A stretch of 64,000 bases of DNA from Thermotoga sp. Ku-13t. Its GTDB lineage: Bacteria; Thermotogota; Thermotogae; Thermotogales; DSM-5069. This document shows, piece by piece, positions 51,061-59,986 of the stretch. The first letter of the stretch is position 1; every line of letters begins with the position of its first letter. The position numbers and the translations under genes were made by a program. Below the pieces are notes generated by a model. The model was given only the letters and a program-made list of their open reading frames with translations. It was not told where the DNA came from and made no database searches. The DNA is taken from assembly GCF_011057685.1 (NCBI RefSeq), contig NZ_LNFY01000010.1, forward strand, positions 62,001 to 126,000, read 5' to 3'.

Positions 51061-53375
51061 TAAACCTTATCACGAGGCATTTCAAAGCTGTCGTGATCGT
51101 GTTCTTGCTCTCAGCTGTGATCATTGGACTTTTTGGTTTCAGAAGGATCTCGATAAATTCAGATCTGACAAACCTAGCAGACAAGTTCAACGAAGCTTAC
51201 AAAGAACAAATAGATTTTCTCGCAGAAAAGCTCTCTTCGAACACCCTGATAGTACTCGCCTATACCGATGGAAACATCGGGAAGACGAAGAGGGCCATCG
51301 AATTACTGAAGGAACGGTTCGAAGAGAGCGGATACATAGCAGCAACGCTGGAGATGGACAACCCTGAGCTGTTTGTGAAATACGGTTTTCTGGGGTTCGA
51401 CACGGAGATGTTCCAACAGGTGGGAGGCCTTCAGGATCTTGGCAGAGGTGGCTTCCTGGATTTCGCTTACTGGAGAAAGACATTCACGATTCTATCTATG
51501 TTGTCTGACTTTGCCGAAGCATACACCAGCAGAAAGGGTATAGAACGGTACGTGCTGGTTTCTCCGGATCAGAAAATAATGCTCATCAACTTCACGTTGA
51601 ATCAGAATTTGAGCGATGTTGGATCTATCAGTCGGGCCGTTGGTGAACTTCGCAGCATAGCGAAGCAGGTTACGAAAGCCACGGGAACGAAGTTTGCGTT
51701 CACCGGAACCCCCGCAGGCGTGTACGAGTCGAACAAGCAAGTGCAAAAAGATTTCACGATCACGTCCATGGTTTCGTTGGCTGGTATCACTCTGCTCATT
51801 TATCTGGGTTATGGGAGCTGGGGTGTTCTTCTGTGCTTGTTCGTTTCCATGATAATTGGCATGTGTTTGACCTTGGGTCTGGTAGGATTGGTCGTCGGTG
51901 AGATCAATATAGTGACTTCTTTCGTGAACGCGATGGTGCTTGGGCTGGGTATAGACTACGGCATACACATGATGTCACGAATGGCAGAGTATGCGAAGAA
52001 GCTGGAGATAGAACAGAGTGTTCGCGAAGCTTTTTCTGAAATAGCAAGGCCAAGCTTGGCAGCCCTCCTGACGACCATCGGTGCGTTCGGCTCGTTGTAT
52101 TTCGGATTGTCCAGGCCCTTCGTCCAGATGGCTACCTTCTCTATCCTAGGAATGATCTGTTTTTATCTGACGATGATGTTCTTTTTGCCTTCCCTTGTGC
52201 TTGTGTTCAGAGTCCGGCCTTCAGAAAAAGATAAGCTTGGATTTCTGAAAGAAATGTTCCTGACCGTCAGATCCAGAAAGTTTGCCATCGTTGTTTCCAT
52301 CATCTTTGTCTGTTTAATCCTCCTTGGAGTTTTGAACCTGAGGGAGTACTGGTACACTCCCCCCGGATTGGTCTCCAGAAACGCAGAGTCTGCTATCGCT
52401 TTTGCAGAGCTGAAGAGAAGTTTTCAGAGGGTTGGGTTCGGAGAAGTGTGCGTAGTGGCGGAGGATTTCGAAGAGCTGAAGAGAATCGATGAGCTGCTGA
52501 GAAAATCGGACCTTTTCATCCCTCCGCTGTCTGTGCTGAGCTTGATGGAGTTCTCCAACTTCAATTCCAACCGCAGAACGTTCGATTTGTATGCGAGTCT
52601 CAGTGAAACCGTTAACAATCCGTTTCTTGTGGCACTTTTCAAAAGGATCGAGATGTATCCCCAGATACTCGATATGCTGAGGTTGTTGAAGAGTTCGAAG
52701 GATCTGAACGATATCCTGAACGAACTCAAAAAGGATGTGCCGCTTTTCTTTTATGAAAGGAACGGCCGCACGATGTACGTTCTGTACACCGACACGGTGA
52801 AAGACCTGTACAAGGGCAACCATTTGAAAACTGTTCACAACTTTCTTGTGGCGAACGATGTCAAATTCTTTGGAACGCCCGCGATGCTTTACATGATCAT
52901 GGAAGACATGAAAAAGAGCATGTACAAGCTGACCTTTCTGACTATCTGTGGTGTGTTTGTGATGCTTCTGTTGAGCATCAAATCGCTTAAAGGAAGCTTG
53001 CTGATATCAATGGGAGTCCTGTCCTCAATAGTGATCACTTTCGGTGTTGGAATAATCTTCGGCATTCATGCGACCTTCATGACTCTACTGTCACTGCCTC
53101 TGTTACTGGGGCTTGGGGTTGACGGTTTGATCCACATGAGGCACGCTATTTTGAGACAGGATGAATCTCATACGTACAGGACCTTCAAGTCTGTGTTTCT
53201 GTCGAGCGTGACCACGATAGTGGCCTTTGGGAGTTTCTCGGTTGCCCAAGGTGAACTGTTGAGAGAATTCGGCATACTCATGAGTATAGGATTCGTCGTC
53301 TGTTTCCTGGTCACCGCACTTCTGAGTTTCCACGTCTTCGGGGGTGAAGTTCATGAAGATAGCAATGTTCACTGA
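51057..53375 (+). CDS. RND superfamily transporter (MmpL/HpnN-like)
   Basis: 772 residues, two similar halves each with a first membrane helix, a large extracytoplasmic loop and five further helices. The duplicated helix-4 motif shows the internal repeat: GLGIDYGIHMMSRMAEYAK near 300 and GLGVDGLIHMRHAILRQDE near 685. These RND proteins (MMPL, HpnN, SSD-like) move lipids or hydrophobic compounds, powered by protons. A glycosyltransferase gene follows with a 23-base overlap, suggesting export or assembly of a glycolipid (inference). Confidence 0.88.
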   Translation: MINLITRHFKAVVIVFLLSAVIIGLFGFRRISINSDLTNLADKFNEAYKEQIDFLAEKLSSNTLIVLAYTDGNIGKTKRAIELLKERFEESGYIAATLEMDNPELFVKYGFLGFDTEMFQQVGGLQDLGRGGFLDFAYWRKTFTILSMLSDFAEAYTSRKGIERYVLVSPDQKIMLINFTLNQNLSDVGSISRAVGELRSIAKQVTKATGTKFAFTGTPAGVYESNKQVQKDFTITSMVSLAGITLLIYLGYGSWGVLLCLFVSMIIGMCLTLGLVGLVVGEINIVTSFVNAMVLGLGIDYGIHMMSRMAEYAKKLEIEQSVREAFSEIARPSLAALLTTIGAFGSLYFGLSRPFVQMATFSILGMICFYLTMMFFLPSLVLVFRVRPSEKDKLGFLKEMFLTVRSRKFAIVVSIIFVCLILLGVLNLREYWYTPPGLVSRNAESAIAFAELKRSFQRVGFGEVCVVAEDFEELKRIDELLRKSDLFIPPLSVLSLMEFSNFNSNRRTFDLYASLSETVNNPFLVALFKRIEMYPQILDMLRLLKSSKDLNDILNELKKDVPLFFYERNGRTMYVLYTDTVKDLYKGNHLKTVHNFLVANDVKFFGTPAMLYMIMEDMKKSMYKLTFLTICGVFVMLLLSIKSLKGSLLISMGVLSSIVITFGVGIIFGIHATFMTLLSLPLLLGLGVDGLIHMRHAILRQDESHTYRTFKSVFLSSVTTIVAFGSFSVAQGELLREFGILMSIGFVVCFLVTALLSFHVFGGEVHEDSNVH

Positions 53376-54630
53376 AACCTATGTGCCTCAGAAGAACGGT
53401 GTGGCAACCTCGGTCTTCCTCTACAAACGAGCCCTCGAACAGCGCGGGCATCAGGTGTACGTGGTCACAACAGTTGGCAACAACAGTGATGAGGTTCTGG
53501 TGCTCGAGAGCATCCAGTTCAAGTACGAGTCTAACCACGTGATCCCGGTGGACGGTCGTTTGCTCCCCATCTTTGATTTTGTGCGTACCAGGAACGTGGA
53601 GATTGTTCACAGTCACGCGCCATTCGCCCTCGGATTGAGAGCTTTGGCGGTGCAGAAATATCTGAAGCTCCCGCATGTTCACACGTACCATACCCTGCTG
53701 GTGGAGTATAGGCACTACATTCCAAGACCCCTGACCCCTTCCAGAAAGAGCGTGGCGGAGTTTTCAGCCTGGTTCTGTAATATGGTCAACAGGATCGTTG
53801 CACCGACCGAAAACATCAAGCGAGAACTCGAAAGTTACGGTGTCGTGAGACCCATTCACGTTATACCGACAGGCATAGATGTGGACTCTTTCGATAGGCC
53901 TTCTCTCTTCGATGTCCGGAAGAAGCACGGAATACCGTCAAAAACCAGGTTGTTACTTTATGTTGGAAGAATGGCGAAGGAAAAGAATGTGTCTTTTCTG
54001 ATACATGTGCTTGCAAATCTGCTACAGAAAAAGCACGATGTGCACCTTTTGCTCGTCGGTGACGGACCTGAGAAAGACCAGCTCAAGGAAGAAGCCAAAC
54101 AGCTTGGGATTGAAGATAGAGTGACTTTCACAGGTGCATTACCGAGGGAACAGCTCGTCGATTATTACCAGCAGGCCGACGTGTTCGTTTTTGCTTCCAT
54201 GACCGAGACGCAGGGATTGGTGGTGCTCGAATCCCTGGCTGCAGGAACCCCTGTCGTGGCCGTGGCGAAGATGGGTGTTGCGAACGTGTTGAAAGATAAA
54301 GAAGGTGCGCTGCTGCTGGAAGAACCGGTGCCGGAGGAATTCGCCGAGAAAGTGGAAATGCTGCTTTCTGATTCAAGGCTCTACGATGAGATGAGATCGA
54401 AAGGTAGAGTCTACGTGAGACAGCACTGGTCGATAGATAAAACCGTTCAGGAACTCGAAATGGTGTACGAGATGGGAATTGAAGAGGGGCCAATCGAAGT
54501 GGAGTACTACACCAGCGTGTGGGTCGAGGTCATGATGGAAAAAATGAAGCAAATTTCGAACAAGATCTTCACTACAGGAGGTGGCAGGCGTGTTACCTTT
54601 GCACCTTTTTCTCGGACACGTGGTCGCTGA
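53353..54630 (+). CDS. glycosyltransferase family 4 protein
   Basis: 425 residues. A GT-B fold with an N-terminal TETYVPQKNGVATSV start, the phosphate-binding GRMAKEKN loop (about 200-207) and the retaining-enzyme ETQGLVVLE motif (about 281-289, E-x7-E). It resembles the diacylglycerol glucosyltransferase/Rv0557-like group, so glycolipid synthesis is plausible. Start: ATG 53353, 5-6 bases after GGGGTGA; a GTG at 53344 is less likely. Confidence 0.9.
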   Translation: MKIAMFTETYVPQKNGVATSVFLYKRALEQRGHQVYVVTTVGNNSDEVLVLESIQFKYESNHVIPVDGRLLPIFDFVRTRNVEIVHSHAPFALGLRALAVQKYLKLPHVHTYHTLLVEYRHYIPRPLTPSRKSVAEFSAWFCNMVNRIVAPTENIKRELESYGVVRPIHVIPTGIDVDSFDRPSLFDVRKKHGIPSKTRLLLYVGRMAKEKNVSFLIHVLANLLQKKHDVHLLLVGDGPEKDQLKEEAKQLGIEDRVTFTGALPREQLVDYYQQADVFVFASMTETQGLVVLESLAAGTPVVAVAKMGVANVLKDKEGALLLEEPVPEEFAEKVEMLLSDSRLYDEMRSKGRVYVRQHWSIDKTVQELEMVYEMGIEEGPIEVEYYTSVWVEVMMEKMKQISNKIFTTGGGRRVTFAPFSRTRGR

Positions 54631-55219
54631 CCACGCGTTCACCAACAACGCGAAGATAAGGACCTACAGGGGTTCGAAGCTTTTTGGACACATCCTCTGG
54701 TCGCTGTTCGCAATCTTGGCCTTCACGTTCGATACTTTTCTGCGTTCAAGACTGGGCACAATACTGTTGATATTGTTCTTCACTGTGCATGCGTTGCTGG
54801 ACATCATGAGGGTGAAAGTCTATCCAAAGAGTAACCTACTCAACCTCGTGGAACTCGCCGGCCTGGCCTCGGCGTTTGTCTTCAACATCTTGGGTGTAAG
54901 GTTGCTGAAAGGTTCGTACCTGTCGAACGAGTTCGTTCTGTATCTGCTCGGCATGTCGGTTGTGTCAACTGGCGTAACGTATTTCTTCAGAAACTTCTAT
55001 CCGAAAGATGAGTTCATGTCTGACATAGAAGGCATCTCGGAGAGATTGGCAGTTTTCATATTCTTGCTCGCATCGAAGCCATTGTTCGTGTTTCTCTCCC
55101 TCGTTATAGCGCTCTTCTACCGACTGATCTTCGTGAAAAGGTTCGACCACACCTGGTGGATCAGTCCTGTCAGTGGCTTACTGGTCAGTTTCGCCTGGAG
55201 GCTGATGCTTTACAGATGA
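54590..55219 (+). CDS. DUF3307 membrane protein
   Basis: 209 residues. N-terminal motif LHLFLGHVVADHAFTNN (about 4-20) is typical of DUF3307, whose function is unknown. Multiple hydrophobic segments follow. The GTG at 54590 is 8 bases after AGGAGG, inside the 3' end of the glycosyltransferase gene (41-base overlap). The gene overlaps birA by ATGA. Confidence 0.78.
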   Translation: MLPLHLFLGHVVADHAFTNNAKIRTYRGSKLFGHILWSLFAILAFTFDTFLRSRLGTILLILFFTVHALLDIMRVKVYPKSNLLNLVELAGLASAFVFNILGVRLLKGSYLSNEFVLYLLGMSVVSTGVTYFFRNFYPKDEFMSDIEGISERLAVFIFLLASKPLFVFLSLVIALFYRLIFVKRFDHTWWISPVSGLLVSFAWRLMLYR

Positions 55220-55929
55220 TCGGTGAAAACATCATAAGGGTTCCGGTGATAGGTTCAACGAACGACTTTTTGAAGGAAAACTGGCGAACGTTTCCTCATG
55301 GCACGGTTGTGGTGGCCGATGTACAGACTGCGGGTCGAGGCAGGTTCAACAGGTTGTGGCATTCACCGGAAGGCGGTCTGTGGTTTTCGATACTTTTCAA
55401 GCCCAAGAAGCGTGTCCGGCCGAATTTCTACACGAAGTTGTGTGCCGTTTCGATCGTCAGAGCGTTGAAACGTTTGAAAATCGATGCGAAACTTAAATGG
55501 CCAAACGATATTTACGTGGATGGGAAAAAGCTGGCAGGAATACTCACAGAAACTGTCTTTGAAGAAGAACAGATCAGGGCCGTCATTGTTGGGATCGGTT
55601 TGAACGTGAACAACGAGATTCCCCAGGAACTGAAAGCGAAAGCCACCAGTTTGAAGATCCTGACAGGAGAGGAATTCGAGAAGCTGTCAATTATGACCTC
55701 AATCCTGAAACAGATCAACAAGTCACTGAAGGTTTATTCGAAAAAACCAGAGGCGCTCACGCGGGTGTGGAAGAACATGTTGATCCAGAAAGAAGGACAG
55801 ATGATCGTTTTCAAAACTTCTAACGGTCTGCTGAAAGGTAAACTCGTGAAGATAAGTGAAGAAAGCCTCACGCTGAGCACGGAAAACGGTCCTGTAGAAC
55901 TGTCATCGCTCGAGATAGTGGATGAATGA
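55216..55929 (+). CDS. birA: biotin-[acetyl-CoA carboxylase] ligase
   Basis: 237 residues. The biotinoyl-AMP site GRGRFNRLWHSPEGGLWFS (about 51-69) and KWPNDIYVDGKKLAGILTE (about 94-112) are clear. A C-terminal SH3-like domain (about 190-237) is present, but the N-terminal HTH repressor domain is missing, so it is the monofunctional form and not a biotin repressor. ATGA overlap at the start; the ribosome site is about 14 bases away. Confidence 0.93.
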   Translation: MIGENIIRVPVIGSTNDFLKENWRTFPHGTVVVADVQTAGRGRFNRLWHSPEGGLWFSILFKPKKRVRPNFYTKLCAVSIVRALKRLKIDAKLKWPNDIYVDGKKLAGILTETVFEEEQIRAVIVGIGLNVNNEIPQELKAKATSLKILTGEEFEKLSIMTSILKQINKSLKVYSKKPEALTRVWKNMLIQKEGQMIVFKTSNGLLKGKLVKISEESLTLSTENGPVELSSLEIVDE

Positions 55930-56079
55930 AGACACTCGACTACTCGTTTTTGCCTCGATTTGAGCGGCACGTGTGTCCCGCAGCAAACCGGATCGATTTT
56001 ACTCCCATAGCCTGACCCAGTGAGTGCTGTTTTCCAAATGAAGGGTTGCGCTGGTGCTTGCCTTGTCCGCAGAATGGGC
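55930..56079. other. 150-base intergenic region between convergent birA and the S4 gene
   Basis: No protein-like gene, known RNA motif or clear terminator was found. A 29-codon ORF (55926-56015) overlaps the birA stop by ATGA but looks non-coding. Comparison with the riboswitch and SRP, RNase P and tmRNA core motifs I know gave no match. Confidence 0.5.
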
Positions 56080-56343
56080 TCAGTTGTCGGACGGATCTGC
56101 ACAATCAATGTGGTCTTTTTTTGTTTCGTTCAAAAGTTCGGGTTTACCCTGCTGATCGATAAGTAATTCCACTTCCTTGAAAGGAAAGATTATCTTTATC
56201 TTGTCCCCGATTTTCACTTCATAAGATGGTTTAACAATCCTTCCATTCACGAAGACCTTTCCGCTTTCTATCATCCTCTGTGCGATTGTTCTCCTCTTGA
56301 TGATCCCGGACTGTTTGAGATACTTGTCTATTCTCACACTCAT
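56080..56343 (-). CDS. S4 domain RNA-binding protein (RqcP/YabO-like)
   Basis: 87 residues. The S4 fold starts MSVRIDKYLKQSGIIKRRTIAQRMIESGKVFVNGRIVKPSYEVKIGDKI. Length and pattern match Bacillus RqcP (YabO), which helps move peptidyl-tRNA on the stalled 50S subunit in ribosome quality control; Hsp15 is the related E. coli protein. The ATG at 56343 lies only a few bases after the predicted transcription start, so the mRNA is nearly leaderless; a GTG at 56337 is possible. Confidence 0.82.
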   Translation of the reverse strand: MSVRIDKYLKQSGIIKRRTIAQRMIESGKVFVNGRIVKPSYEVKIGDKIKIIFPFKEVELLIDQQGKPELLNETKKDHIDCADPSDN

Positions 56344-56383
56344 CACCCATCTGTAGTATACTTTTTTCAAAAGGAGAGGTGAA
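56335..56383. promoter_or_regulatory. divergent promoter with a shared palindromic -10
   Basis: The octamer AGTATACT (56355-56362) reads TATACT on both strands. Leftward, TTCACC (56383-56378) lies 17 bases from it; rightward, CTCACA (56335-56340) lies 16 bases before it. It would drive the S4 gene and the pilus operon. Confidence 0.6.
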
Positions 56384-56387
56384 CTGA

Positions 56388-57581
56388 GTGCCTTACTTTC
56401 AATACACGGCTCTGACGCCTGATGGGAAAAGAATAAAAGGAACGGTTCAGGCCAACAGCGAATCTCAGGCTGCCGACCTCATCAGGAGAAGGAACTACAT
56501 CGTGTTGAAGCTTCAGCCTGCCGCTTCGAAAAGAGACTTCGTGCTGTTCGGGGTCCATCTGAACGAGCTTGTGGTGTTCTGCCGTCAGTTGGCAACGATG
56601 GTGAGCGCTGGCGTGAGGCTCAAGGACGCTTTATCCATACTGTCAAGACAGGACGTGTTCTCGTCGCGTTTCAGAAGGATCATCACCAACCTGGTACTGT
56701 CACTCGAAATGGGTATGTCCTTCTCGGAAGCTTTGAGGAACGAGAAGGTGTTCGATTCCGTATTCATCAACCTCGTTTCGTCAGGCGAAGAAGGTGGCAT
56801 ACTCGACAAAGCCCTGGAAAAGGCTTCGGACTTTTACGAATCTTCGAAAAAGCTTCAGGATGAGGTCAAATCCGCCATGGCTTACCCAACCTTTGTTCTC
56901 TTCTTCGCGATAGGGGTCATATTCCTGATAACGTTTTACATTCTGCCAAAGTTGATTTCAGTCTTCGGAAGTATACCCACCAGTGGGATCGTCAGTTTTC
57001 TCATGAACGCGAACAGGTTTCTCTCTCAGCACTGGCTCTCCGTCTTGATCACTCTGGTTTTAGGCATCATCGGGATCGTCATCTTCTTAAGGACCAGGTA
57101 CGTCAGTTACGTGAAGGAATGGCTCGCAACACTGTTTCCTCCGCTCGCCAGGCTTCGCAACATGATGGCGGTGGAACGTTTCTGCAGAATCTTGGGAACG
57201 CTGATCGGTAGTGGCGTTCTTCTGACTAAAGCTGTTGAAATGGCTGCTGCCGCATCGAACAGTCCCAGACTGATCAAATTGAGCAAACGCATAAGCGAAA
57301 GGGTACGCGAAGGTGCAAGTCTTAGACAAGCGATGCTCGAAAGCGGAGTCTTTCCACAACTGGTTTACGAGATGGTGGGAACGGGTGAGGAGACAGGAAA
57401 GCTCGAAGAAGTGTTGCTCAAGGTGGCAGACTTCTACGAAGATCAAATAAGAACGGGCGTGAAAAGGTTGGTTTCTTTGATCGAACCGATGCTGATCGCG
57501 GGCGTTGGAGGATTCATAGCGTTCATGGCACTGACAATGTATTCGACGATCTTCCAATTGCAGCAAACCATAGGCAGGTGA
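56388..57581 (+). CDS. pilC: type II secretion/type IV pilus inner-membrane platform protein (GspF/PilC)
   Basis: 397 residues. Two copies of the GspF domain (about 65-185 and 265-385) each start with a 'CRQLATMVSAGVRLKDAL' or 'CRILGTLIGSGVLLTKAV' helix and end with membrane helices. It anchors the assembly ATPase at the inner membrane. GTG start behind AGGAGAGGTGA. First gene of the operon with pilM, N, O, P and Q; the ATPase gene is not in the window. Confidence 0.92.
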   Translation: MPYFQYTALTPDGKRIKGTVQANSESQAADLIRRRNYIVLKLQPAASKRDFVLFGVHLNELVVFCRQLATMVSAGVRLKDALSILSRQDVFSSRFRRIITNLVLSLEMGMSFSEALRNEKVFDSVFINLVSSGEEGGILDKALEKASDFYESSKKLQDEVKSAMAYPTFVLFFAIGVIFLITFYILPKLISVFGSIPTSGIVSFLMNANRFLSQHWLSVLITLVLGIIGIVIFLRTRYVSYVKEWLATLFPPLARLRNMMAVERFCRILGTLIGSGVLLTKAVEMAAAASNSPRLIKLSKRISERVREGASLRQAMLESGVFPQLVYEMVGTGEETGKLEEVLLKVADFYEDQIRTGVKRLVSLIEPMLIAGVGGFIAFMALTMYSTIFQLQQTIGR

Positions 57582-57988
57582 TTTTAACGTTAGTCGAAAT
57601 TGTTGTCAAACTACTGGTTCTGGTCTCTTTCGCCGTGGGGATATTTTCGTGCTTGCCCGTCCTGGACAGAGTGATGGGATACGTTGAACCACTGTATCTG
57701 AAGTGCCTCGTCTATTCAGGATTGCGTTACGTACACGGTGACAATCCATCTGGGACCGTGACGATAAGTGTGATCAACGACGAAATAAGGCTGAGGTGCG
57801 TTCCTTCGAATAAAGACAGAAAAGTTGTGACGGTCGCACTCGTTCCAAAAGGCTCGGTCAGAATCGTGAGTGATGGCGGACCCATAACACTATCATCTGT
57901 GAATGTCATGAACGCAGGGAGCATTTTGAGCGACGAGTGGGTTGTCAGTTTTCCACCTGTGGTTCTGAGAATGAATATCAAGAGGTGA
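57578..57988 (+). CDS. pseudopilin-like protein without a visible leader
   Basis: 136 residues. The start, ILTLVEIVVKLLVLVSFAVGIFS, resembles the mature N-terminus of type IV pilins and pseudopilins (FTLVELLVVLAI), including Glu at position 5 from the Ile. A prepilin leader ending in Gly is missing, with only Met before it. The rest (about 30-136) is beta-rich. It is translationally coupled to pilC (GTGA). Assignment as pseudopilin is an inference; alternatively an anchored accessory protein. Confidence 0.55.
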   Translation: MILTLVEIVVKLLVLVSFAVGIFSCLPVLDRVMGYVEPLYLKCLVYSGLRYVHGDNPSGTVTISVINDEIRLRCVPSNKDRKVVTVALVPKGSVRIVSDGGPITLSSVNVMNAGSILSDEWVVSFPPVVLRMNIKR

Positions 57989-57992
57989 TGTT

Positions 57993-58973
57993 GTGCAGAT
58001 ATTTCACAAGATGATAACTGCGATCGATGTGGGAAAAAGCTGGATAAGCGGGGCGAGGGCGAGAAAGTTTAGAGGCATCATCTCGAACCCGGTTTTCGCG
58101 AGCGTCAGAAACGGAGAGAACGTTGTGGAACGTCTGAAGACGCTGAAAGAGAAGCTAAGGCCAGACGTGGAGGACATAGTCGTAACGAACTTTCCAGTAG
58201 AAGAAGTGCTCTTCAATACCCTGGAAATCCCCAGGGAACTGAGAAAATCAGAGCTCAGAACGTACATAACCGCTGAAATGTCGAGGATTCTGAACCTTTC
58301 TTCATCGGAGATAGCACTCGATTTTGTGAGAAACCCCATCGGGAAAGCGCTTGTGATGGTGACGAAGACACGCCGCCTCAACGAATGGATAAGTAACATC
58401 ACCGCAGCAGGTTTTCCACTACCAGATGTGGTGATGCCCGACGTCTTTAAGTATCTGCAACTGTTGAAGATATCCGGGCCTGAAGCGTGCGTGCTGGTGC
58501 TTTTGACACACGATTACAGCGTGGTCATCGTGTGCGTATCTGGCTCACCGCTGGGCATCAGGACGTTCTCTTATTCTCTGGATGAAACCGTCTCCATAGT
58601 CAGTGAGGAGACAGGTCTTGACGAGGTAGAGATAGTCCGGGAGCTATCCAAGCAAGAATCCAGTAACGTGAAGAACATTTTCGAATCCATAACGGTTGAT
58701 TTGCCCTATTCTGTGGAAAGGGAAATCATATTCTTGCTCAGCTCATCTCTGCCAGGATCGTCCATAAGGGATGTCGCGAAATTCTACATTTTCTGTGATC
58801 CTTTAGGGTTTACACCCCATTATGTGAAGCTCTTCGACACAGTTGAAACCATGCAGGGAAAGATCCAACCGTTGACCCCGAGCATCGATGTGAAAAATTT
58901 ATCTGTGGGAACGATTGGACTTCTGGTACGTGGGGGTGAAGAATTTGGAAAGAATAAACTTGTTCAGGTATAA
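57993..58973 (+). CDS. pilM: type IV pilus assembly protein PilM-like
   Basis: 326 residues. An actin-like ATPase fold with ITAIDVGKSW (about 8-17) and a later strand pattern; PilM binds PilN's cytoplasmic tail and bridges to the motor. Sequence is divergent, so the call rests on the fold pattern and the position before PilN, PilO, PilP and secretin. GTG start. Confidence 0.8.
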   Translation: MQIFHKMITAIDVGKSWISGARARKFRGIISNPVFASVRNGENVVERLKTLKEKLRPDVEDIVVTNFPVEEVLFNTLEIPRELRKSELRTYITAEMSRILNLSSSEIALDFVRNPIGKALVMVTKTRRLNEWISNITAAGFPLPDVVMPDVFKYLQLLKISGPEACVLVLLTHDYSVVIVCVSGSPLGIRTFSYSLDETVSIVSEETGLDEVEIVRELSKQESSNVKNIFESITVDLPYSVEREIIFLLSSSLPGSSIRDVAKFYIFCDPLGFTPHYVKLFDTVETMQGKIQPLTPSIDVKNLSVGTIGLLVRGGEEFGKNKLVQV

Positions 58974-59520
58974 AAGACCTGTTTTGAGGTTTTCTTCCTT
59001 CTTGATCCTTACGCTCGCGCTGATCGCACCGGTTCTCGCCATGCGGTTCACTTTGGATTTTTACAAGCGCTCCGTTATCGATTCTATTTACGCCAGCCAC
59101 GGAAGAATCGCTGAGAAATACAGAATCGGTCGCGCCCCATCTCTAACTGGCATCATCGCAACGCTGGACTCTATCAACAACCAGCTCGTTCAGACCAGTA
59201 AACGTCTCCAAGCGCAGATAGACGTTCTGGAGAATCACATCAAAAGTTTCAACGACAGGATGCAACCGTTGCACAAGATTCTGGAGACGCTGAAGAAGAC
59301 CGATCAGAACTGGATCGTCTTGAAGCAGCTGATCTTTGGTGACTCTGTCAGGATCGATCTGTACGAACTCTACGATCCAGCCATAATCAGAACGGCCGAT
59401 CGGTTAGAGAAAGCCCTGCTCGAACTTGGATACAAGGTGAGCAAGAATGAAGAGTACGACGCTCTCATGCAATTCCTTGGCAGAAGGATTTGCAGCGTCT
59501 CTGTGGAAGGAAGGAGGTAA
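58945..59520 (+). CDS. pilN: type IV pilus assembly protein PilN-like
   Basis: 191 residues. The INLF motif (residues 4-7), which in PilN binds PilM, is followed by a membrane helix (about 15-38) and a periplasmic helical domain with coiled-coil repeats. The TTG at 58945, a few bases after GGGGGTGAAG, keeps INLF near the N-terminus as in the family. Overlaps pilM by 29 bases. Confidence 0.8.
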   Translation: MERINLFRYKRPVLRFSSFLILTLALIAPVLAMRFTLDFYKRSVIDSIYASHGRIAEKYRIGRAPSLTGIIATLDSINNQLVQTSKRLQAQIDVLENHIKSFNDRMQPLHKILETLKKTDQNWIVLKQLIFGDSVRIDLYELYDPAIIRTADRLEKALLELGYKVSKNEEYDALMQFLGRRICSVSVEGRR

Positions 59521-59521
59521 C

Positions 59522-59986
59522 ATGCCAAGAAGATTGGCCATCCTGCTGGCCTTGCTCATCACGTTAGTTTCTGCGCTCTATTTAGATGTGTACGAATATT
59601 TCAGATCCAGGAACCTCATCCTCAAACTCGAAAATTCCTTCATAAAGCTCGAACAGTACGACGAGAACGTGGAGCAGAAAAGGGAATATCTGGCGAAACT
59701 TGAAAGCACCGTTCAACCACGCGTGACACTGAAAGAACTCGAAAATTTATCGAAAGTTTCGAGTCTGTCGTTCTCACTACAGAAGGATGGAACATACCTC
59801 GTTGAGGGAACCTGTGGAGCTGATCAGCTGGTGAACCTGCTGAACGAGTTGCTGAAGAATGCGAACCTGACCGTTCAGCTACTCCAGATAGAAGCAAAGG
59901 AACTCGTGCCCGTGGTCACGGATCAAGCGCAGAGATACACGAACGTGAACGTGAAGATGGTTCTGAAGGGCGTGATGCTCGAATGA
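59522..59986 (+). CDS. pilO: type IV pilus assembly protein PilO-like
   Basis: 154 residues. One membrane helix (about 5-22), a coiled coil (about 33-75) and a small ferredoxin-like domain (about 80-154) form the PilO pattern. PilO pairs with PilN in the periplasm. ATG 4 bases after GGAGG; overlaps the next gene by ATGA. Confidence 0.75.
   Translation: MPRRLAILLALLITLVSALYLDVYEYFRSRNLILKLENSFIKLEQYDENVEQKREYLAKLESTVQPRVTLKELENLSKVSSLSFSLQKDGTYLVEGTCGADQLVNLLNELLKNANLTVQLLQIEAKELVPVVTDQAQRYTNVNVKMVLKGVMLE

Noticed and set aside
55926-56015. 29-codon ORF overlapping the birA stop by ATGA
   Set aside because: The sequence shows no family pattern and no ribosome site of its own; too short to support.
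55930-56079. A riboswitch or SRP, tmRNA or RNase P RNA
   Set aside because: None of the conserved core motifs I know for these RNAs is present on either strand.
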